From Pseudodonghicola flavimaris (lineage in GTDB: Bacteria; Pseudomonadota; Alphaproteobacteria; Rhodobacterales; Rhodobacteraceae), in assembly GCF_030164425.1 (NCBI RefSeq), contig NZ_JASNJD010000022.1:1-64000 (forward strand): a stretch of DNA of 64,000 nucleotides, written 5' to 3'. This document shows, in pieces, positions 49,550-57,743 of the stretch. The notes beneath the pieces are model-generated. The model worked only from the letters and a program-made list of their open reading frames with translations, was not told the origin of the DNA and ran no database searches. The position numbers and the translations under genes are program-made. The first letter of the stretch is position 1. Every line of letters starts with the position of its first letter.

Positions 49550-50707
49550 TCAGGCCTCGGCCAGGCCCATCTGTCGAACCGCCAGATCGCGCAGGATCTC
49601 TTCCGATCCGCCGCCGATCGCCATCACCTTGATCTCGCGCCAGACCCGTTCCACCGGGTTGCCGCGCAGATAGGCGGCCCCGCCGAAGATCTGCATCGCT
49701 TCGGAGGCGACATATTCCAGCGCCTTGGTTGCCTGGACTTTGGCCTTGCTGATTTCCGCCACCGGCATGCGGCCCTGCGAGATATCCCAGCAGATCCGCT
49801 CCAGATAGGCCTCTGTCAGGTCGATCCGGGCGGAGATCTCGGCGAACTTATGGGCGATGGCCTGATGTTCGATCAGGCGCCGGCCAAAGGTGCGCCGTTC
49901 GCGGGCCCAGCCCAACGCGCTGGCGTAACAGAGCCGCATCATCCCCAGGCAGCCGGCGGTCATCGACAGCCGTTCATAGTTGAAATTGCCCATGATGGCG
50001 AGGAACCCCTTGTTCTCCGGGCCGATCAGCGCGTCTTCCGGCAGCGTGCAGTCCTCGAAATAGAGGGTCGCCTGATCGGAACAGAGCCAGCCCATCTTGT
50101 CGCCGATGGAGCTGCGGGAAAACCCCGGCACCCCGGCGGGCACCAGGAACAGCGAGATGCCGGCCAGCCCGGGCTTGCCGGTGCGGGCGCCGACGACGAA
50201 CCAGTCGGCCTCCATGCCGCCGGTGATGAAGGTCTTGCAGCCGTTCAGCACCCAGCCGTCGCCACGGCGGTCGGCCCGGGTACTGAGCGCGGCGACGTCC
50301 GAGCCGCCGCCGGGCTCGGTGATCGCCAGCGCCGAACCGATGCGGCCGGCGACGATCTCGGGCAGGATCAGCCGCTTGAACGGTTCCGGTGCGAATTGCA
50401 CCATCGGGCCGATCGAGATCACCCGGCCGCCCACCGCCGCGGCCACGCCGGAGGCGCCGCAGCCGAAGGCGCGTTCGGCATAGTCGCAGCGCAGGAAGGG
50501 ATCGTCGAAGCCGAGCCCGCCATAGGCCTCGGGCACGCCGAAGCCGAAGACGCCGAGCGCGCCGAGATCCTCGTGGATGTGCTGGGGCACCCGGCCGGCC
50601 GCTTCCCAGGTCTCGATATTGGGCCGCACCCGATCGGCGAAGAACCGGTCCAGGTTGTCGCGGAAGCCGGCGCGTTCGGGGGTCATGAAAGGGGATGGGA
50701 TGGTCAC
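49550..50707 (-). CDS. Acyl-CoA dehydrogenase
   Basis: 385 residues, the family norm. Motifs: RDNLDRFFADRVRPNIETWEAAG at the start, FAD contact LAITEPGGGSDVAALSTRADR, and CQIDLTEAYLERICWDISQG-type helix (here ISARIDLTEAYLER), then YVASEAMQIFGGAAYLRGNPVERVWREIKVMAIGGGSEEI. The late Arg/Gly GG-SEEI end is typical. GTG 50707 follows GGAGGAGA. It oxidises an acyl-CoA at the alpha-beta position, feeding the hydratase encoded divergently beyond the TetR gene. Chain preference unknown. Confidence 0.92.
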   Translation of the reverse strand: MTIPSPFMTPERAGFRDNLDRFFADRVRPNIETWEAAGRVPQHIHEDLGALGVFGFGVPEAYGGLGFDDPFLRCDYAERAFGCGASGVAAAVGGRVISIGPMVQFAPEPFKRLILPEIVAGRIGSALAITEPGGGSDVAALSTRADRRGDGWVLNGCKTFITGGMEADWFVVGARTGKPGLAGISLFLVPAGVPGFSRSSIGDKMGWLCSDQATLYFEDCTLPEDALIGPENKGFLAIMGNFNYERLSMTAGCLGMMRLCYASALGWARERRTFGRRLIEHQAIAHKFAEISARIDLTEAYLERICWDISQGRMPVAEISKAKVQATKALEYVASEAMQIFGGAAYLRGNPVERVWREIKVMAIGGGSEEILRDLAVRQMGLAEA

Positions 50708-50752
50708 GTCGCGGTCTCCTCCAAAGCGCGGCTGACGGGGGCGATGGGCGCT

Positions 50753-51397
50753 CTAGCCTGGCGGGCGCAGGTGCAGCTGCGTCTCCATCATCCGGGCGAA
50801 CCGCTCGACCATCCGGCCGAGATAGGCGGGATCGGCGGTGAATTGTTCGTGCAGGATCAGCCCGCGCAGGAAGCTGCGGGCGATCGACCAGAGCAGTTCG
50901 GCGTCTTCGGCATCTGTGCCGACATAATGGCGGGTGATCGACCTTCGGCTCTGGCGGTCCCAGTCGTGCAGCTTGTCGGCCAGCAGCGCATGCAGCGCCC
51001 GGTCGCTGCGGCAGGCGGAGAGGATTTCCACCATGGCGCGGCCGCCGGCGGAATTCACCACGCTGTCCCAGCTGGCCAGGATCAGCGCGTGAACCGGCAT
51101 CGGGGCATCGCTGCTGTCGCGGTTCCGGGCGGGTTCCAGCGCCTTGGACAGCAACACCAGCGCCGTGGCGGCGACCAGCGCCTGCTTGCTGGGGAAATGA
51201 TGGGTGATGGCGCCGCGCGACACCCCGGCCTTCTCCTGCACCCGGGCAAAGCTGGTCTCGGCATAGCCGTAGCGGTCGAGACAGGCGATGGCGGCGCGGC
51301 AGATGCGCGCCCGCATCGCTTGCGACCGGCGGTCGTGCTGGCTGGTGCCGCTGTCCTGATCGGGCTGATCGGAGACCTTGGGGGCGGGGCGGGGCAT
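50753..51397 (-). CDS. TetR-family transcriptional regulator of acyl-CoA catabolism cluster
   Basis: 214 residues. The HTH is RICRAAIACLDRYGYAETSFARVQEKAGVSRGAITHHFPSKQALVAA (recognition VSRGAITHHF). The C-terminal helices include a TetR_C domain of 140 residues. ATG 51397 is preceded by AGGA; a longer frame reaches 51484, inside the operator. It lies between the acyl-CoA dehydrogenase gene (45 bp downstream, same strand) and the divergent hydratase operon. The 26-bp palindrome at 51485 is its likely binding site. Confidence 0.9.
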   Translation of the reverse strand: MPRPAPKVSDQPDQDSGTSQHDRRSQAMRARICRAAIACLDRYGYAETSFARVQEKAGVSRGAITHHFPSKQALVAATALVLLSKALEPARNRDSSDAPMPVHALILASWDSVVNSAGGRAMVEILSACRSDRALHALLADKLHDWDRQSRRSITRHYVGTDAEDAELLWSIARSFLRGLILHEQFTADPAYLGRMVERFARMMETQLHLRPPG

Positions 51398-51484
51398 CGG
51401 CGGGCGTCCTGAAATGGGGGTCTGAAAATAGGGCCTGGCTGGCGGGCGGCGGGATTCCCGGTTGACCGGGAGCTCACGACTCAC

Positions 51485-51510
51485 TTACAAACAGAACGTT
51501 CGGTCTGTAA
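51485..51510. promoter_or_regulatory. 26-bp palindrome, probable TetR operator
   Basis: Half-sites TTACAAACAGAA (51485-51496) and TTCGGTCTGTAA (51499-51510) are separated by CG and agree at 10 of 12 mirrored positions. It lies 88 bp upstream of the TetR gene start and about 180 bp upstream of the enoyl-CoA hydratase start. The rest of the 292-bp gap (51398-51689) shows no gene. Confidence 0.75.
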
Positions 51511-51689
51511 ACCCGCTTTGGGAGGAGAGGGCAGGCATCCGAACCGGCGCCTGCGGGGCGCCCCATCGGCGGCCGGGGCAGGAGGAGGCCCCGGCCGCTG
51601 CGGTCTGCGCCCCCGCCTTGCGTGTCTGTTCGACCGTGGCGGTTCCGCCGCCGGCCATCGGGCATGACAGGCGCGAGGGAGGGGAGCGC

Positions 51690-52532
51690 ATGACGGCTTT
51701 GCCGCCGACCAAGCATCTGGATCTGGAACTGGACGACGGCGCCGGCTGGCTGACGGTGTGGTTCAACGACCCGGCGCGGCGCAATCCGCTGAGCGCGGCG
51801 CGCGCCGCCGATCTGATCCGTCTGGCGGCGCATCTGCAGGACCGGGGCGATATCCGCGGCGTGGTGTTTCGCGGCCGGGGCGGCGTGTTTTCCGCCGGCG
51901 GCGATCTCAAGGCGTTTCAGCAGGTGTTTCAGGGCGGGGCCGATCGTGAGGCGGTCTTGGCGGCGAGCCTGGAGGGCGGGCGCATGTTCCGGGCCATCGC
52001 CGGCCTGCCGCAATTCACCGTCATGCTGATAGAGGGGGCGGCGATGGCCGGTGGCCTCGGGCTCGCCGCCTGCGGCGATCTGGTGATCGCCGAGGCGGGG
52101 GCGCGCTTCTCCCTGTCGGAGACACGGATCGGCCTGACCCCGGCGCAGATCGCACCCTATCTGGTGGCGCGGCTGGGGATGGTGGCGGCGCGGCGGCTGA
52201 TGCTGACCGGCACGGTGATGACGGCGGATCGCGCGCGCGAGCTCGGGCTGGTCGACGAGATCGCCACCGGGCAGGCCGGGATCGGGGCGGCGCTGGCACG
52301 CGCCCGGGAGGACCTGCGCCCCGCCGCCCCGGGGGCGGTGGCGGCAATCAAGGCGCAGCTGGCCCGGATGCCGCTGCAGGACGATGCGGCGCGGATGCAG
52401 ACTGCCGCAGAGAGCTTTGCCGGGCGCATGCTCTCCGACGAGGGGCGCGAGGGCATCGCCGCCTTTTTCGAAAAACGCGCGGCCAGCTGGGCCGTCTCCG
52501 GCGATGGAGGAGATATCGATGCAGCAGGTTGA
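51690..52532 (+). CDS. Enoyl-CoA hydratase/isomerase-family protein
   Basis: 280 residues of the crotonase fold. Motifs: LTVWFNDPARRNPLS (start of the crotonase core), GVFSAGGDLKAFQQVF (oxyanion-hole Gly, CoA-binding), and FTVMLIEGAAMAGGLGLAACGDLVIAEAGARFSLSETRIGLTP (in pieces AMAGGLGLAACGD and RFSLSETRIGLTP). The second catalytic Glu of canonical ECH lies in the SETRIG region, so hydratase activity is possible. Strong site GAGGGAGGGGAG before ATG 51690. Its last 14 bases overlap the next gene. Confidence 0.9.
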   Translation: MTALPPTKHLDLELDDGAGWLTVWFNDPARRNPLSAARAADLIRLAAHLQDRGDIRGVVFRGRGGVFSAGGDLKAFQQVFQGGADREAVLAASLEGGRMFRAIAGLPQFTVMLIEGAAMAGGLGLAACGDLVIAEAGARFSLSETRIGLTPAQIAPYLVARLGMVAARRLMLTGTVMTADRARELGLVDEIATGQAGIGAALARAREDLRPAAPGAVAAIKAQLARMPLQDDAARMQTAAESFAGRMLSDEGREGIAAFFEKRAASWAVSGDGGDIDAAG

Positions 52533-53310
52533 GGATTTCCTGGCGGAGAGCGAAGCGCTGGCCGCCGTGCTGGCGCCGCTGCCGGAGGCGGACTGGACCC
52601 GGATCACCCAGTTCAAGGGCTGGAGCGTCAACGACGTCGTCGTGCATCTGCTGTTCTGGAACCGCGCCGCCGATCTTTCACTCAGTGATCCGGAGGCTTT
52701 CGCGGAACGGATCGCGGCGATCTATCCCAGGATGCAGGTGGAGGGCATGCGCCCGGTCGAGAACGCCGATATTCCCGAGCGCGGCCCCGCGCTCTTCGCG
52801 CTCTGGCGGGATCAGTTCCGGGCGATGGTCGCGCGTTGGGCCGATGTCGATCCGAAACGGCGGCTGAAATGGGCCGGGCCGGATATGTCGGCACGCTCCT
52901 CGATCACCGCGCGGCAGATGGAGACCTGGGCGCATGGGCAAGAGATCTTCGATCTGCTGGGGCGGAGCCGGCCGGAGGCGGACCGGATCCGCAATATCGT
53001 CGTTCTCGGCGTCAACACCTTCGGCTGGTCGCATCAGGTGCAGGGGCTGGAGGTGCCCGCCCGGGTGCCACGGCTGCAGCTGACGGCGCCCTCCGGCGCG
53101 GTCTGGGAATTCGGCGATCCCGACTCGGCCGATCTGATCGCCGGGCCGGCGGTGGATTTCGCCCGCGTTGTGACACAGACGCGCAGCGTAGCCGATACGG
53201 ATCTGCAGCTGACCGGGCCGGTGGCGCACGGCTGGATGCAGACCGCGCAGTGTTTTGCCGGTGGCCGCGAGGTTCCGCCGGCGCCGGGAACGCGATTCCG
53301 GCAAGGCTGA
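52519..53310 (+). CDS. TIGR03084-like protein (DinB/maleylpyruvate isomerase N-terminal superfamily)
   Basis: 263 residues. The DinB-type four-helix N-terminus begins MQQVEDFLAESEALAAVLAPLPEADW and has FKGWSVNDVVVHLLFWNRAA, the helix that holds the metal-His in this superfamily; MSARSSITARQMETWAHGQEI supplies a second His. A C-terminal sterol-carrier-like domain (LQLTAPSGAVWEFGDP...DLIAGPAVDFARVVTQTR) matches TIGR03084-type proteins. ATG 52519 follows GGAGGAG and overlaps the hydratase gene by 14 bp. Biochemical role is unknown; the family often sits with acyl-CoA genes. Confidence 0.75.
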   Translation: MQQVEDFLAESEALAAVLAPLPEADWTRITQFKGWSVNDVVVHLLFWNRAADLSLSDPEAFAERIAAIYPRMQVEGMRPVENADIPERGPALFALWRDQFRAMVARWADVDPKRRLKWAGPDMSARSSITARQMETWAHGQEIFDLLGRSRPEADRIRNIVVLGVNTFGWSHQVQGLEVPARVPRLQLTAPSGAVWEFGDPDSADLIAGPAVDFARVVTQTRSVADTDLQLTGPVAHGWMQTAQCFAGGREVPPAPGTRFRQG

Positions 53311-53370
53311 GCTTGCCAGCGGTTGCCCCGGCGCCCTAGGATCGGCGGCGGAGGAGAGGGAGGATCCTGG

Positions 53371-54939
53371 ATGATCGAATTCGAACGCCCGTCCGAGGCG
53401 GGCGGCGAGACCATGTCCGTTGTCGACATGGTGCGCCAGGCGGCACGCGATAACCCGCGCGCCGAGGCCGTGGTCTGTGGCGAGACCCGGCGCAGCTGGG
53501 AGGCTTTTGACGCCCGGGTGAACCGGGTGGCCAACGCGTTGCTGGAACTGGGCCTGCAAAAGGGTGAGCCGGTGGCGATCCTGTCGCCGAACTCCGCGGA
53601 ATTCGCGGAAACCTTCATGGGCATCCTGCGCGCCGGCGGCTGCGTCACGCCGCTGTCGACCATGGCCTCGCCGGATGCGCTGGAGCGGATGCTGGCGGAT
53701 TGCGGCGCGCGGTTCCTGTTCCTGGCCGAGGCCTATCGCGGGCTGGCCGGGCAGGCGCTGGCGGCGCTGCCGCTCAAGGTGATCTCGATGGATTTCGCCG
53801 CGCCGGGGCTGGTGAATTACGGCACCCTGCTGGCGAGCGCCGGGGTGGAGGACCCGATGATCCCGATCGGTATGGGCGACCGGTTCAACCTGATCTATTC
53901 CTCGGGCACCACGGGCACACCCAAGGGCATCCTGCACGACCACGGGCTGCGGGCGGCCCAGATGGAGCGGATCGCGATCAGCGGCTACGATCAGAACGCG
54001 CGCACGCTGCTGTCGACGCCGCTCTATTCCAACACCACCATTGTCGCTTTCCTGCCGACGCTGGCGGGTGGTTCGACGGTTCATCTGATGGGCAAATTCG
54101 ACGCCCGCCGCTGGCTGGAGCTGGCCGAGGCGGAGCGGATCACCCACACCATGCTGGTGCCGGTGCAATACAAGCGCATCCTCGATATCCCGGAGTTCGA
54201 CGATTTCGACCTCAGCGACATGCGGGTGAAATGGTCGACCTCGGCACCGCTGAGACAGGATGTGAAACGCGACGCGCTGAACCGGTTCCCCGGCACCCTG
54301 ACCGAGCTTTACGGCCTGACCGAGGGCGGCGGCATCACCATGCTGCCGGCGCATGAACATCCCGACAAGCTGCACACCGTCGGGCGGCCGGCGCCGGGCA
54401 GCGATATCCGGCTGATCGACGAGGATGGCCGCGAAGTCGCACCCGGAGAGGTGGGCGAGATCGTCGGCCGCTCCCCGACCATGATGGCGGGCTATTTCGG
54501 ACGCGACGACCTGACCGAATCCTTCCTCTGGCGGGACGATCGGGGGCGGGTCTATTTCCGCTCCGGCGACATGGGGCGTTTCGATGAAGACGGCTTCCTG
54601 ATCCTGTCGGACCGCAAGAAGGACATGATCATCTCCGGCGGGTTGAACATCTTTGCCGACGATCTGGAGCGGGCGCTGCTGGAGGACCCGGATGTCGCCG
54701 ATGCGGCGGTGATCGGGGTGCCCTCGGACCAGTGGGGGGAAACGCCGCTGGGGCTGGTGGTGCTGCGGCCCGGTGCGCGGCGCGGGGCAGAGGAGATCCG
54801 CGCTGCCGTCAACGTCCGCCTGGGCAAGAGCCAGCGTTTGTCGGGGCTGGAGATCCGGTCCGATCTGCCGCGCAGCACCATCGGCAAGATCCTGAAACGC
54901 GAATTGCGGGCGCCTTACTGGCAGCCGCAGCCGGCCTGA
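53371..54939 (+). CDS. AMP-dependent acyl-CoA synthetase/ligase
   Basis: 522 residues. ANL-superfamily motifs in order: P-loop IYSSGTTGTPKGIL (about residue 175), YGLTEGGGITML (about 312, A5), FRSGDMGRFDEDGFLILSDRKKDMI (A7-A8 hinge) and RSTIGKILKREL with the catalytic Lys near the C-terminus. ATG 53371 follows GGAGAGGGAGGA. It activates a carboxylic acid to its CoA thioester, the entry step for the surrounding dehydrogenase and hydratase. Substrate class unclear. Confidence 0.93.
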   Translation: MIEFERPSEAGGETMSVVDMVRQAARDNPRAEAVVCGETRRSWEAFDARVNRVANALLELGLQKGEPVAILSPNSAEFAETFMGILRAGGCVTPLSTMASPDALERMLADCGARFLFLAEAYRGLAGQALAALPLKVISMDFAAPGLVNYGTLLASAGVEDPMIPIGMGDRFNLIYSSGTTGTPKGILHDHGLRAAQMERIAISGYDQNARTLLSTPLYSNTTIVAFLPTLAGGSTVHLMGKFDARRWLELAEAERITHTMLVPVQYKRILDIPEFDDFDLSDMRVKWSTSAPLRQDVKRDALNRFPGTLTELYGLTEGGGITMLPAHEHPDKLHTVGRPAPGSDIRLIDEDGREVAPGEVGEIVGRSPTMMAGYFGRDDLTESFLWRDDRGRVYFRSGDMGRFDEDGFLILSDRKKDMIISGGLNIFADDLERALLEDPDVADAAVIGVPSDQWGETPLGLVVLRPGARRGAEEIRAAVNVRLGKSQRLSGLEIRSDLPRSTIGKILKRELRAPYWQPQPA

Positions 54940-54949
54940 GGAGCGCAAC

Positions 54950-55696
54950 ATGACGGAAACACTCGTGGGTAAATGCGCCTGGATCACCGGCGGCGGCTCC
55001 GGCATCGGCAAGGCGGCGGCGCTGGAACTTGCCGCGGCCGGGGCGGAGGTGGTGGTCTCCGGTCGCCGGGCCGCACCGTTGCAGGCCGTGGTCGATGAGA
55101 TCACCGCCGCCGGCGGCCGGGCGCGGGCGGTGCCGGTAGATGTCACCAACGTCGATGCGGTAACCGCCGCGGCGGAGCAGATCGGCTCGGTCGACATCCT
55201 GCTGGCCAATGCCGGGCTGAACGTGCCCCGGCGCGGGCTGTTCGATCTGAGCGCCGAGGACTGGCAGAGGGTCGTCGATGTGAACCTCAACGGGGTCTAT
55301 TATCCGGCGCATGCGGTGCTGCCGGGGATGCGGGCGCGCGGCGGCGGTCAGCTGATCCTGATCTCCAGCTGGGCAGGCCGGTATGCCGGACGGCTGACCG
55401 GCCCCGCCTACAGCGCCACCAAACGGGCGGTGATCGCGCTGAACGAGATGATCAACGACGAAGGCGGCGGCTATGGCATCCGCTCGACCGTGATCATGCC
55501 GGGGGAGGTGGCCACCGATATTCTCGACCAGCGGCCGAACCCGCCCTCGGCCGAGGTGCGGGCGCGGATGCTGCAGGTGGCGGATCTGGCAGCCACCGTG
55601 CGCTTCGTCGCCCAGATGCCGCCGCATGCCTGCGTCAACGAGATCCTGATTTCGCCGACCTGGAACCGGTTCTATCAGGGATTTGACGAAGTTTAA
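54950..55696 (+). CDS. Short-chain dehydrogenase/reductase (SDR)
   Basis: 248 residues. Classical SDR: TGGGSGIG coenzyme loop near the N-terminus, LANAGLN (NNAG-type), Ser139/140 in LISSWAG, and catalytic Tyr154/Lys158 in YSATKRAV. Start preceded by GAGGAG 11 bp after the ligase stop. It probably oxidises the 3-hydroxyacyl intermediate of the hydratase step. End of the plus-strand acyl-CoA set. Confidence 0.94.
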   Translation: MTETLVGKCAWITGGGSGIGKAAALELAAAGAEVVVSGRRAAPLQAVVDEITAAGGRARAVPVDVTNVDAVTAAAEQIGSVDILLANAGLNVPRRGLFDLSAEDWQRVVDVNLNGVYYPAHAVLPGMRARGGGQLILISSWAGRYAGRLTGPAYSATKRAVIALNEMINDEGGGYGIRSTVIMPGEVATDILDQRPNPPSAEVRARMLQVADLAATVRFVAQMPPHACVNEILISPTWNRFYQGFDEV

Positions 55697-55750
55697 GGCG
55701 CCCGGGGCGGTCGCTGCGGGGCGGAAAGGCGGCTGGGTTGTGTCCCGGGG

Positions 55751-55780
55751 TTGATCAAATTAGAAGGCCCTGTTCAATAT
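55751..55780 (+). promoter_or_regulatory. Candidate promoter and palindromes before IclR gene
   Basis: TTGATC (55751-55756), an 18-nt spacer and CAATAT (55775-55780) form a plausible promoter. TTGATCAA (55751-55758) is itself a perfect palindrome over the -35, a possible self-binding site. AT-rich compared with surroundings. Confidence 0.4.
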
Positions 55781-55805
55781 TGGTTGGACCTTGCGGAGCC
55801 TGACG

Positions 55806-56663
55806 ATGACCAGCCCCGATACCGCCCCCCTGGCGGATGACCCCGCTGCCGATGAATTCGCGCAGAAGAAACCCGGCCCGGAATATTCGGTGCCGCCGGT
55901 CGAACGGGCGTTTCGCCTGCTGCGCCATATCGCGGCGGGCAACCGCTGCCGCAACTCCAGCCGTGCGGCGAAGGAACTGGGGATCAACCGGACCACGCTG
56001 ATCCGGCTGCTGGCGACGCTGGAGGCCGAGCGGATGATCGAACAGCTGCCCGAGGATGGCGGCTATCGTCTGGGCACCGGGCTGATCGCACTGGCCACCC
56101 AGGCGCTGAACGATCGCGGCATCATCCCCACCGCGCGCCCGGTGCTGAAGGCGCTGGCGCAGAAGCTGGGGCTGTCGACCCATCTGGGGGTGCGGGAGGG
56201 GCGCGAGATCGTCTATCTGGCGCGGGAAACCCCGGTGTCGCATCTGGCCAGCTCGGTGCGCGAAGGCTCGCGCCTGCCGGCCCATGCAACCACCATCGGT
56301 CGCATCCTGCTGGCGGAGCTGTCGCCGGCGGAGCTGCGAGAGCTCTATCGCGGCCATGCGCTGGAGGCCTATACCGACAAGACGCGGACCTCGCTCGACG
56401 AGCTGGAAAGCCAGCTGGCCACGGATCGCGCCCAGGGCATGACCTGGAGCGTGGCGAACTTCGAACATGACATCGGGTCGGCGGCGGTGGCGGTCTACGA
56501 TCACAAGGGCCAGGCGGTGGCGGCGATCAATGTTACTGGCCACGCCAGCGTCTTTGCCGAAGACAGCGCCATCGTCGAGGATATCAAATCCGATCTGCGC
56601 GCCGCCGCGCAGGAGATTTCCGAGGCTCTGGGCTATCGCGGCTGGCGCGCCGATCAGATGTGA
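55806..56663 (+). CDS. IclR-family transcriptional regulator
   Basis: 285 residues. The HTH_IclR is VERAFRLLRHIAAGNRCRNSSRAAKELGINRTTLIRLLATLE (pieces ERAFRLLRHIA, LGINRTTLIRLLATL); the effector domain includes GLSTHLGVREGREIVYLARET, LPAHATTIGRILLAEL and a late AVAAINVTG. ATG 55806 has CGGAG at 7 nt; the in-frame TTG 55791 upstream is less likely. It converges with the pentapeptide-ended operon (stop 13 bp away), and its effector is probably the substrate or product of that or the acyl-CoA set. Confidence 0.93.
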   Translation: MTSPDTAPLADDPAADEFAQKKPGPEYSVPPVERAFRLLRHIAAGNRCRNSSRAAKELGINRTTLIRLLATLEAERMIEQLPEDGGYRLGTGLIALATQALNDRGIIPTARPVLKALAQKLGLSTHLGVREGREIVYLARETPVSHLASSVREGSRLPAHATTIGRILLAELSPAELRELYRGHALEAYTDKTRTSLDELESQLATDRAQGMTWSVANFEHDIGSAAVAVYDHKGQAVAAINVTGHASVFAEDSAIVEDIKSDLRAAAQEISEALGYRGWRADQM

Positions 56664-56676
56664 CCGGCGGCCGGGA

Positions 56677-57276
56677 TCACAGGTAGGTGTATCCGAAGGA
56701 CATACCGAAATCTCCGGTCTCCAGCGCCGCATTGCCGCGCCGGGCGTCGCGCAGCCACAGGCGGCCGTGCACCTGGGTATCGGTCAGGTCGGTGCCCTCG
56801 GGCAGCCTTGCGCCCTGACACCAGAGCCCGCCCAGCCACTCGCCGCCGCGGAAGCTGACCGCGCCACGGGCGCTCACCCCCTGCAGCGAGACATTGCCAT
56901 AGCTGATCAGCCCGGAGAAGTCGGCGCCGGCGGCGAAGTCCGCGGCGTCGAACCGGCCGATCCCGCGTAGCTCCGCCCCGGAGAAGCCGGCAGCAGCCTT
57001 GAACCGGGCCTGTTCGAAGCGGGCGTCGTTCATGAAGCACGCGCCATCGAATTGCGCCGGTCCGGCGAAGGTGACATCGCGAAACCAGCTGATGCCCTCG
57101 AACCGGGCGCCACGGGCATCGATGCCGCCGGCAAAGGTGGCGCCGGAGAAATCGACGCCGGTCAGAGCCAGATCGCGCAGGTCGAGCAGCCTGTCGCAGG
57201 TGATGCCGCGCAGATCGACGTAGTCGCCGTGCTGCCACGGCACCGCCAGGCGGTCGCGGATCTCCTCCGGGCGCAT
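56677..57276 (-). CDS. Pentapeptide-repeat protein
   Basis: 199 residues. From residue 20 on, most of the sequence follows the A(D/N/R)(L/F)xx pattern with aromatic or Leu at every fifth place: FSGATFAGG, IDARGARFEG, FRDVTFAGPAQFDGA, ARFEQARFKA, FSGAELRG, FDAADFAAGADFSG, indicating a right-handed quadrilateral beta helix. No signal peptide. Its start overlaps the flavodoxin stop by one base (TGATG), so it is coupled to a redox operon. Function unknown; family members protect or bind partner proteins. Confidence 0.88.
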   Translation of the reverse strand: MRPEEIRDRLAVPWQHGDYVDLRGITCDRLLDLRDLALTGVDFSGATFAGGIDARGARFEGISWFRDVTFAGPAQFDGACFMNDARFEQARFKAAAGFSGAELRGIGRFDAADFAAGADFSGLISYGNVSLQGVSARGAVSFRGGEWLGGLWCQGARLPEGTDLTDTQVHGRLWLRDARRGNAALETGDFGMSFGYTYL

Positions 57277-57743
57277 CAGGCGTCCTCGCCGATCAGCTCC
57301 GCCGCCTCGGCGACCACGGCCTCGGCCCAGGGGAAGGCAAGATCCTCGGCCATGTCGGGGCCGGAGGCATCATGCGCGATCCGCTCGCCCACCTGGGTGG
57401 CGCCTTGGGCCTGCAGCAGCTCGGCCAGCGTCTTGGGACCGAAGTTGAAGGTCTCGTCGTACTCGCTGTCGCCGAGACCGAAGATGGCGAACTTGATGGC
57501 GGAAAGATCGGGTTTCTCCGCCTCCACCGCCTCGGCGAAGGGCTGGGCCGAGGCCGGCAGCTCGCCGTCGCCATAGGTCGAGCAGACCAGCAGATAGAAA
57601 CGCGACGGATCGAAATCGCCGGCGCCCATGTCGGAGAGGTTCAGGCAGTCGACCTCGTGGTCGCCTTCCAGTTCGGCCTGGATGTCTTCGGCCAGCATCT
57701 CGGCGTTGCCGGTTTCGGTGCCGTAGAGAATGGTGATCTTCAT
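57276..57743 (-). CDS. Flavodoxin-domain protein (FMN electron carrier)
   Basis: 155 residues. FMN phosphate loop ILYGTETGNAEMLAEDI at the N-terminus, 50s loop VCSTYGDGELPASAQPF and 90s loop FGLGDSEYDETFNFGPKTL. These loops are close to the FMN domain of diflavin reductases (GLGDSxYxxF) and to cindoxin/MioC-type flavodoxins. AGAGGAGAAG before the ATG. It overlaps the reductase by 4 bp and is followed by the pentapeptide gene. Very likely the electron shuttle from the reductase to an oxygenase, possibly a P450. Confidence 0.92.
   Translation of the reverse strand: MKITILYGTETGNAEMLAEDIQAELEGDHEVDCLNLSDMGAGDFDPSRFYLLVCSTYGDGELPASAQPFAEAVEAEKPDLSAIKFAIFGLGDSEYDETFNFGPKTLAELLQAQGATQVGERIAHDASGPDMAEDLAFPWAEAVVAEAAELIGEDA

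Noticed and set aside
52678-55290. 870-codon open frame on the minus strand over the acyl-CoA genes
   Set aside because: Spans three well-supported plus-strand genes in the reverse direction; low-complexity composition.
56689-56705. EPS-box-like GTATCC-GAA-GGACATAC
   Set aside because: It lies inside the pentapeptide coding region, has a wrong spacer length and mismatched arms, and is far from the EPS locus.
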